Both the position numbers and the translations under genes were made by a program. A stretch of 10,477 nt of DNA from Candidatus Aminicenantota bacterium. GTDB taxonomy: Bacteria > Acidobacteriota > Aminicenantia > UBA2199. Below the pieces are notes generated by a model. That model saw only the letters and a program-made list of their open reading frames with translations. It was not told the origin of the DNA and did not search any database. Below, one piece after another: positions 1 to 4,624 of the stretch. The stretch spans positions 7,655,161 to 7,665,637 of the forward strand of contig CP070627.1 of NCBI GenBank assembly GCA_020355945.1, written 5' to 3'. The first letter of the stretch is position 1. Each line of letters starts with the position of its first letter.

Positions 1-243
1 CATGTGGTTAGTGGTGCCTTTGACAAAGCAGTCGATGCGGTTGGGTCCCCAGGAAACCGCCTCTGGTGCGGAAGTCAGTAAACCGCCCAGGTCTTCCCAA
101 TTGCTCCATACAGCGAAACCAGGATTGGAAAATCCACAAAAGATTAGAAAGAACAGGACAAGTACACTTAACATACCACGCCCAATTGTTTTTTGCTTGA
201 CAATTTGATTGCAACATGATGTTGCTGGAATAACTCTTCTCAT
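1..243 (-). CDS. Secreted PLL-like beta-propeller (lectin-type) protein, N-terminal 81 residues only
   Basis: The reading frame is open from the ATG at 243 to the window edge, so only the first 81 residues are seen and the rest lies to the left. AGGAGG (minus strand, 249-254) sits 5 nt before this ATG and fixes the start; a shorter overlapping frame from 217 has no such site. A long N-region (1-23) and hydrophobic stretch (24-37, [14 protein letters not shown]) form a signal peptide, with likely cleavage after the NPGFA motif (residue 44). The mature part starts with W..W..LGG.LTS.P..VSWG.NR.D.FV.GT.N.M, the blade repeat of PLL-like propellers (Photorhabdus lectin type), which normally continues as many near-identical blades. 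Family knowledge suggests glycan binding outside the cell, but the ligand and full architecture cannot be seen. It lies 91 nt downstream of the DUF3014 gene on the same strand and could be co-transcribed; I saw no clear promoter or terminator in the gap. Confidence 0.8.
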   Translation of the reverse strand, partial: MRRVIPATSCCNQIVKQKTIGRGMLSVLVLFFLIFCGFSNPGFAVWSNWEDLGGLLTSAPEAVSWGPNRIDCFVKGTTNHM

Positions 244-334
244 TTTAGCCTCCTTTTTTAAGCTAACGAACTTTTATTTTTAATTTTTTTAGATGTTACC
301 CCTATCATTCCATCACCTGGATGATTATTAAAAT

Positions 335-1150
335 TCACTCTTGTTTCAAGGCTTCCTTTATTTCTCTTAATTTTGCCTTGATTTTTCTAACATTTTGCGG
401 GCCCATTCTCAAGAGATGTTTCTGGGAATCGCTGAGCGCCTCCAACCGGGGATCGGCAAAGGTATAAGTGGTTACTTTTTCTTCCAACAGGATATCCCCC
501 TCCGGGATAGGTGTTTTCAACAGAACATCCACGGCATGCTCCAATGTTTCGTGGAATTCTTTTCCCGGGTACCCCAATTCCTGGTAGGCGTTTTCAAGCA
601 CCGGCAGCAATTGCCGGTAAACCCGGACCAATTTTTCACTGTCAATGGAAACCAGGACCATGGTAATCGGCTGGTAGCGGATATAACCGGTCGGATCCAG
701 GATTATCTTGCCATTTTTCTTTATAACCTTGAAGTTATCCGGGGGAAGCAGGAAGCGAAGATGCGGCGCAGGACTGACCCCATTGGAAATATTATCAACC
801 ACTGCTGCACTTCGGCGCAGGATATTTTCGTTCTTTAACCATTGAGCAAATTCCGGGTGGGTTGAACAGTCCTTCACCAACTCCCGCACCGGTTCATCAC
901 TGGTATTCAATTCAATATCCCCGCTGAACAGTTGGGGCGGTTCTTCTTCTTTCTCTTTCATGACTTTCTCCCCCTGCGCATCCACGGGGGACACACCAGG
1001 ACCGGGACCCTGCAGCGAATCCGCAGGCACGCGCTTTAAACCCTGCGGCGCAGGCGATTGCTTGATAATAAAAAAGTAAATGACAAGTGGAATAATTAAA
1101 AGAATAACCACAATCGTGATTACCCAAATCACTTTTTTATAGGCGTCCAT
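335..1150 (-). CDS. DUF3014 family membrane-anchored protein
   Basis: A 271-residue protein with an N-terminal transmembrane helix (7-29), then a proline/glycine- and glutamate-rich linker (about 31-85), then a conserved domain (about 86-265). Domain hallmarks are WLKNENILRRSAAVVDNIS..SPAP (104-129), FLLPPDNFKV (133-142), Y.RY near 156-159, LLPVLENAYQELGYPG (181-196) and the C-terminal YTFADPRLEALS..QKHLLRMGPQN (229-253). I recognise these as DUF3014, a family of single-pass proteins of unknown function; the length matches the family. Topology is probably N-in with the domain in the periplasm. The ATG at 1150 is supported by AGGAG (minus strand, 1158-1162) with 7 nt spacing and a sigma70-type promoter just upstream. 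It diverges from the pil operon. The shared intergenic region raises the possibility of joint control, but no link between DUF3014 and pili is established here. Confidence 0.88.
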   Translation of the reverse strand: MDAYKKVIWVITIVVILLIIPLVIYFFIIKQSPAPQGLKRVPADSLQGPGPGVSPVDAQGEKVMKEKEEEPPQLFSGDIELNTSDEPVRELVKDCSTHPEFAQWLKNENILRRSAAVVDNISNGVSPAPHLRFLLPPDNFKVIKKNGKIILDPTGYIRYQPITMVLVSIDSEKLVRVYRQLLPVLENAYQELGYPGKEFHETLEHAVDVLLKTPIPEGDILLEEKVTTYTFADPRLEALSDSQKHLLRMGPQNVRKIKAKLREIKEALKQE

Positions 1151-1181
1151 TGTTTATCTCCTCTTACAATCACAATCGTTT

Positions 1182-1210
1182 ATATTATCAATTTACTGAC
1201 AATTTGTCAA
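1182..1210 (-). promoter_or_regulatory. Sigma70-type promoter for the DUF3014 gene
   Basis: On the minus strand, a perfect TTGACA (-35, 1210-1205) is followed after exactly 17 nt by TAATAT (-10, 1187-1182; 4 of 6 matches). A second reading, GATAAT with a 15-nt spacer, overlaps it. Transcription would start near 1175, giving a leader of about 25 nt that contains the AGGAG ribosome site. Prediction rests on consensus only. Confidence 0.55.
1197..1209. promoter_or_regulatory. TGACA-ATT-TGTCA palindrome over the -35 box
   Basis: A perfect 5+5 bp inverted repeat, TGACA (1197-1201) and TGTCA (1205-1209), with a 3-nt centre. One arm is part of the TTGACA -35 hexamer of the DUF3014 promoter, so a bound protein would block RNA polymerase. 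The same pentamers recur at 1241-1245, 1337-1341, 1357-1361 and 1368-1372. The operator role is inferred; the symmetry is seen directly. Confidence 0.35.
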
Positions 1211-1266
1211 AATGTTGAATTTTTTCCCAACAATTCATTTTGACATTGGCAAACGTCAATTATCAA

Positions 1267-1298
1267 GGGGCAGGCACGGAGACGCGGAGACCTGCCCC
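1267..1298. repeat. REP-like hairpin element
   Basis: GGGGCAGG (1267-1274) and CCTGCCCC (1291-1298) are perfect inverted arms around a 16-nt centre, CACGGAGACGCGGAGA, that itself holds a near tandem CGGAGA-CG-CGGAGA. The element is GC-rich inside an AT-rich intergenic region. This style (GTAGGGGC... read on the minus strand) resembles the short dispersed palindromes found in many copies between genes in large bacterial genomes. Only one copy is visible here, so the repeat status is inferred from style. Confidence 0.5.
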
Positions 1299-1334
1299 TA
1301 CTTCCGATGCAATAATAGGTTGGGGGTGCCACTC

Positions 1335-1376
1335 CCTGACAATCAACTGGGCAAAGTGTCAGGAAAATGACACTTT
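1335..1376 (+). promoter_or_regulatory. Two mutually exclusive hairpins, the second terminator-like
   Basis: Hairpin A pairs CCTGACA (1335-1341) with TGTCAGG (1357-1363). Hairpin B pairs AAAGTGTCA (1353-1361) with TGACACTTT (1368-1376), a 9-bp stem with a GGAAAA loop running into TTTTTATTT. The two share 1357-1361, so they cannot form together, which is the geometry of an antiterminator/terminator pair. Both flanking genes point away from this region, so it is not the end of either. Alternatives are a DNA operator made of TGACA/TGTCA arms, or part of a dispersed palindromic repeat. For attenuation of the pil operon, a promoter upstream of 1335 would be needed, and none is clear. Confidence 0.4.
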
Positions 1377-1439
1377 TTATTTCCGGGATTTTCCATTGAA
1401 ATCTTTGATATAAAAACATTTCGTAATAATTACCAATAT

Positions 1440-1455
1440 TGGCACCAAATTTGCT
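1440..1455 (+). promoter_or_regulatory. Sigma54 (RpoN) -24/-12 promoter of the pil operon
   Basis: TGGCAC (1440-1445), five bases, then TTGCT (1451-1455): the sigma54 consensus TGGCAC-N5-TTGCW without mismatch. The invariant GG (1441-1442) and GC (1453-1454) are separated by exactly 10 nt. Transcription would start near 1466, directly before the GGAGG (1468-1472) of the first ORF, giving a very short leader. Sigma54 needs an enhancer-binding activator. In several bacteria a PilR/NtrC-type regulator drives pilin genes this way; here the target would be the assembly genes. Confidence 0.65.
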
Positions 1456-1484
1456 TACCACATAACCGGAGGTTTAGCATTTGC

Positions 1485-1715
1485 ATGTTGAGCGAAAAAA
1501 GATCTTTAAAAATACGCAAAAGCGGAAGTAGGATAAGTACCGGGAGTGGTTCGGATACCGAAAGTACCGATATTCCTATAAAAAAAATCAAAAAAAAAAT
1601 TACCCAGGAAAACCCTTTAATATCGGGTGTTTCCAGGACAATAACGCCCGGAATCGCCGATATTGCTGTAAAAAAAACAAATAAAGGACTTGACATTTAT
1701 TTTGGGCTGTGCTAA
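1485..1715 (+). CDS. Small basic hypothetical protein at the head of the pil operon
   Basis: I do not recognise this 76-residue ORF. GGAGG (1468-1472) precedes the ATG by 12 nt, longer than usual, so either the start is inefficient or another start is used. No signal peptide or membrane segment is visible. It is rich in Lys, Ser and Thr, with an SGSRISTGSGSDTES segment (13-27). Two parts look like a diverged duplication: residues around TDIPIKKIKKK and around ADIAVKKTNKG, whose DNA (from about 1568 and 1658) shares CCGATATT.CT.TAAAAAAAA. It contains A-runs of 8, 10 and 8 bases (1580-1587, 1590-1599, 1670-1677), where slippage or sequencing error could shift the frame. It lies directly after the sigma54 element and 50 nt before pilM, so it should be transcribed with the pilus genes. 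It may be real, or a leader region without a protein product. Confidence 0.45.
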   Translation: MLSEKRSLKIRKSGSRISTGSGSDTESTDIPIKKIKKKITQENPLISGVSRTITPGIADIAVKKTNKGLDIYFGLC

Positions 1716-1765
1716 AAGGATGTGGTGACGAAAATGATTATTAACAAAAGGAAACGGAGATATTG

Positions 1766-2848
1766 ATGGCGTTATTAAATTTCGTGAAAACTAAAAAAAT
1801 AATTGGCCTTGACATTGGGTCATTTGCATTAAAGCTGGTGGAGTTGAAACCAAAGAAAAAAGGAAAAGAAACCGCATACGAATTGGTAGCTCTGGGATAT
1901 GAACCGGTTCCCTATCAATCAATTGTCGAAGGCAGCATTATGGACTCCACCGCGGTGGCGGATGCCATCCAGCACGTCTTTTACGAAAGCAAATCCAAAT
2001 CCACCAGCATGTCTTTTGGGGTGTCTGGGAGTTCCGTTATTGTCAAACGGATTGAAGTCCAACGACTAAACCCCAATGAGATGCATGAACATATATTATG
2101 GGAAGCCAGACCCCATATTCCTTTTACGCCGGAGGAAGTCAATATTGACTATGAAATTATCGAATCATCGGATGTACCTCCTGACCGGGTAGCGGTTATC
2201 CTGGCCGCCACCAAAAAAGAAAAATTAAATGATTATTTAAATGTGATTGCCATTGCCAATAAAAGAGCTGAAATCGTCGATCTTGAGTCGTTTGCCATAT
2301 TGAACAGCATAATGGTTAATTATGATATGTACAACGATCGCACGGTTGCCATTATCAATATCGGGGCTTCTATCACCAACGTGGTGATAGCCAAAAACTT
2401 CAACCCGGTCTTTGTCAGGGACATTGCCTTTGGAGGGAACCAGTTTACCGACCTGATCCAGAAAGAATTAAATCTTAAATATGAAAAGGCCGAATCGGTT
2501 AAAAAAGGACGTCAGGTGGAAGGCGTCTCTCCAGCTGCGGTGAAACCGGTAATCAATTTAATATTTAACGAATTGAAAGGTGAAATCCGAAAAACCTTTG
2601 AGTTTTATCGATCCAATACCACCGAAGGCCGGATTGATAATATTTTACTCAGCGGAGGCACCTCTAATCTTGAAGCCATTATTGATTTCTTTTCCCAGGA
2701 ATTCGACATCCCGGTAGAAATCGTGAATCCCTTTAATAATATCGAGATAAATGAGAAAAAATTTGACCTGGATTTTATCAAAGAAATGGCCCCGGTGTTT
2801 AATGTAGCAATGGGGCTGGCATTAAGAGCCGTAGGAGAAACAAAATGA
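1766..2848 (+). CDS. pilM: Type IV pilus assembly protein PilM, actin-like ATPase
   Basis: PilM is a cytoplasmic actin/FtsA-fold protein that binds the N-terminal tail of PilN and forms the inner base of the T4P alignment complex. The 360 residues match the family length. Visible nucleotide-binding motifs are phosphate-1 GLDIGSFALKLVEL (14-27), phosphate-2 INIGASITNVV (197-207) and the adenosine motif LLSGGTSNLEAI (294-305). The PilM-typical ending, PVFNVAMGLALRAVG, closes the protein. I choose the ATG at 1766, 5 nt after GGAGA (1756-1760); an in-frame TTG at 1763 would lie too close to that site. The gene ends in ATGA, overlapping pilN by 4 nt, which implies translational coupling. A 10-codon ORF upstream ends in TGATG overlapping this start. 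Confidence 0.97.
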   Translation: MALLNFVKTKKIIGLDIGSFALKLVELKPKKKGKETAYELVALGYEPVPYQSIVEGSIMDSTAVADAIQHVFYESKSKSTSMSFGVSGSSVIVKRIEVQRLNPNEMHEHILWEARPHIPFTPEEVNIDYEIIESSDVPPDRVAVILAATKKEKLNDYLNVIAIANKRAEIVDLESFAILNSIMVNYDMYNDRTVAIINIGASITNVVIAKNFNPVFVRDIAFGGNQFTDLIQKELNLKYEKAESVKKGRQVEGVSPAAVKPVINLIFNELKGEIRKTFEFYRSNTTEGRIDNILLSGGTSNLEAIIDFFSQEFDIPVEIVNPFNNIEINEKKFDLDFIKEMAPVFNVAMGLALRAVGETK

Positions 2849-3462
2849 TTAAAGTAAATTTATTAAGCCCGGAAAAAAAAGATATTTCAGGAGCGGCACC
2901 GGAAGCGGCCCCTTTTCCCGAAGAAGAAAAAGAAAGAAAAATCAATACCGGGGCAATCATCGGCGCCGCCGTTATAACGCTGGGGATTATTGGGCTCCTG
3001 TACTTTACCCAGGCCCAAACTCTCCAGAGCAAACAACAGCACCTGCAAGAAAGAAGAGCCAGGAAAAAAGCCCTGGATAATGTATTAAAAACATTAGAAG
3101 AATTGGAAAAAGCGAAAAAAATGCTGGACAATAAAGTAAAACTCATCTCAGACCTGAAAAGGAGTCAAAAGGATGCGGTTAAAATGATGGATCATTTATG
3201 TGACGCACTTCCGGATTGGGTATGGTTAACCAGCCTTTCTTTTAACAGCCGGAAGTTAAGCATGTCCGGCAAAGCCATCCACAACAATTTGATTTCCGAC
3301 TTCATCAATAACCTGAAAGGCACCGGCTGTTTTTATGATATCGAGTTAGGCAGCTCCACCAGGCAAAGGGGGAGCCAGGAAGTATTTAATTTCAAACTAA
3401 GCTGTTTATACAGGGACAAAGATGAAGTAAAAAAATCCAAAACCAAACAAAAGAGGGGATAA
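2845..3462 (+). CDS. pilN: Type IV pilus inner-membrane assembly protein PilN
   Basis: PilN is a bitopic inner-membrane protein that joins cytoplasmic PilM to the periplasmic PilO/PilP. The N-terminus MIKVNLLSPEKK carries the conserved (I/V)NLLP-like motif that docks into PilM. A proline/alanine/glutamate-rich stretch (13-31) separates it from the transmembrane helix (36-54). Next come a lysine- and glutamine-rich coiled coil (about 56-110) and the ferredoxin-like domain with the family signature LPDWVWLTSLSFNSRKLSMSG followed by a fluctuation of hydrophobic strands. The protein (205 residues) ends in a strongly basic tail (EVKKSKTKQKRG), which is not a usual family feature. The start overlaps the pilM stop (ATGA), and the stop lies 1 nt before pilO. 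Identification is certain from sequence style and order in the operon. Confidence 0.96.
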   Translation: MIKVNLLSPEKKDISGAAPEAAPFPEEEKERKINTGAIIGAAVITLGIIGLLYFTQAQTLQSKQQHLQERRARKKALDNVLKTLEELEKAKKMLDNKVKLISDLKRSQKDAVKMMDHLCDALPDWVWLTSLSFNSRKLSMSGKAIHNNLISDFINNLKGTGCFYDIELGSSTRQRGSQEVFNFKLSCLYRDKDEVKKSKTKQKRG

Positions 3463-3463
3463 C

Positions 3464-4096
3464 ATGGACTTACAAAGCTTACCCTGGTATGCCCAGTTTT
3501 TGGTGTTTTTATTAGTCGGCGGGATTATTTTTGGGATCTTCTATATGCTTTATTATTCGGACGGTCAGAACAAAATCAGGAACCTGGACAGACAAATTGA
3601 TAAATTGGAAATTGAGATAAAAAAGGCGGAGAAAAAAGAAGCCCAGTTATCACAGATCAAAGAAGAAAAAGAAGCCAAAGAAAAGGTCCTGGAAAAACTT
3701 AAAGAAATTTTGCCCGAAGAAAAGGAAATTGCACAAATCCTGAGAAAGGTACAGGGCATCCTGACAACTGCCCGGTTGAAAATCCAGAAATGGGCCGGTC
3801 AAAAGGAGAGGCCCCGTGAAGTATATGTAGAGCATCCCATTGCCATCACCCTTGATGGTAATTATCATAATCTTGGCCAGTTTTTCGATCAATTGTCAAA
3901 ATTGAAGAAAATTTTCACTGTTAATAGTTTGAGAATCACACCCATGTCCAAAATGACCTCCCAACTTACAATAAAAGCCAGCTTCACCGCTGCCACCTAC
4001 ACTTACAGAGAAAAAGTGCGAAAGAAAAAACCCGCAAAGCGACGACGGGGAAGAAGAGCTCCCAAAGCGGATGAAGGACTGGAAGGAGTCATTTAA
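3464..4096 (+). CDS. pilO: Type IV pilus inner-membrane assembly protein PilO
   Basis: PilO pairs with PilN in the periplasm to align the inner-membrane platform with the PilQ channel. The 210-residue protein has a short cytoplasmic N-terminus, a transmembrane helix (10-31), a charged coiled coil (about 36-90) and the PilO ferredoxin-like domain. The hallmark is the stretch from LPEEKEIAQILRKVQ through VEHPIAITLDGNYHNLGQFF and IFTVNSLRI. The last 30 residues (181-210) are very basic, with RKKKPAKRRRGRR, an unusual extension that would face the periplasm. The ATG at 3464 follows the AGAGGGG at the end of pilN. Its TAA (4094-4096) abuts the pilP ATG, so expression of the two is tightly linked. 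Confidence 0.95.
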   Translation: MDLQSLPWYAQFLVFLLVGGIIFGIFYMLYYSDGQNKIRNLDRQIDKLEIEIKKAEKKEAQLSQIKEEKEAKEKVLEKLKEILPEEKEIAQILRKVQGILTTARLKIQKWAGQKERPREVYVEHPIAITLDGNYHNLGQFFDQLSKLKKIFTVNSLRITPMSKMTSQLTIKASFTAATYTYREKVRKKKPAKRRRGRRAPKADEGLEGVI

Positions 4097-4624
4097 ATGA
4101 AAACCATGAAAATTTTAATGGTCATTTTTATATGCATAAGCCTGGCATTCTTATCTGCTCAAACTCCCACTGAAAAACAAAAAACCCGGGAAACCGAGAA
4201 AAAAGAACCGATGCAAGCAGAGGAAAAGGAGGCTGAAGCTCCTGGCGATGCAGTAGATGAAATAACCACCGGAGAGTTTGTATATCAACCCAAGGGGAGG
4301 CGAGACCCCTTCTGGAACTTGCTCCTGGGCAAAAGTGTCAAAGCCAAGCGAGAAGCAAAAGAAGGAATCGCCGGCATGCTCATCGAAGAATTGGAACTGG
4401 AAGGTATCCTTTATAAACAAGGAAAATATATTGCCCTGTTCAAGGGACCGGACGGCAAACCTTATGACGTTAGAGTAGGAGACAGTGTCTATGACGGGGA
4501 AGTGATTAAAATCGATATCAACTCTGTGGTGTTTAAGCGAATATTGACCATTGCCCTGGGTGGAACAAAAGAAAAAATTATTACCAAATATTTAACCCCT
4601 GAAGAGGAGGCAAAAATACAATGA
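4097..4624 (+). CDS. pilP: Type IV pilus assembly protein PilP
   Basis: PilP bridges the PilN/PilO heterodimer and the N0 region of the PilQ secretin. The 175 residues comprise a signal peptide (1-21, ending FLSA), a charged flexible linker (about 22-65), and the beta-sandwich HR domain starting at RRDPFWNLLLG (68-78). The HR domain includes LEGILYKQGKYIALFKGPDGKPYDV, GDSVYDGEVIKID and a C-terminal ITKYLTPEE. Many PilP proteins are lipoproteins, but here there is no lipobox: the only early Cys (13) lies inside the hydrophobic core and has Ile before it. The protein may therefore be soluble in the periplasm after cleavage, or held by an uncleaved anchor. An AAGGAG near the end of pilO serves as ribosome site, and the gene overlaps pilQ by 4 nt (ATGA). 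Confidence 0.94.
   Translation: MKTMKILMVIFICISLAFLSAQTPTEKQKTRETEKKEPMQAEEKEAEAPGDAVDEITTGEFVYQPKGRRDPFWNLLLGKSVKAKREAKEGIAGMLIEELELEGILYKQGKYIALFKGPDGKPYDVRVGDSVYDGEVIKIDINSVVFKRILTIALGGTKEKIITKYLTPEEEAKIQ

Noticed and set aside
2..217. Open frames on both strands over 2-217 other than the one starting at 243
   Set aside because: They lack ribosome sites and meaningful composition. The frame from 243 has AGGAGG, a signal peptide and a recognisable PLL-like blade, and explains the region.
300..330. Possible terminator hairpin after the DUF3014 gene (CATC/GATG near 309-323)
   Set aside because: The stem is only about 4-5 bp and there is no following T-tract on the minus strand.
395..838. 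147-codon + strand frame opposite the DUF3014 gene
   Set aside because: It lies wholly inside a well-conserved minus-strand gene and shows no recognisable domain or ribosome site.
1320..1345. Minus-strand TGGCAC as a second sigma54 -24 box towards DUF3014
   Set aside because: No GC follows the GG at a 10-nt spacing, so the -12 element is missing.
1763..1765. TTG as the start of pilM
   Set aside because: It is only 2 nt from the GGAGA site; the next codon, ATG 1766, has proper spacing and gives the usual N-terminus.
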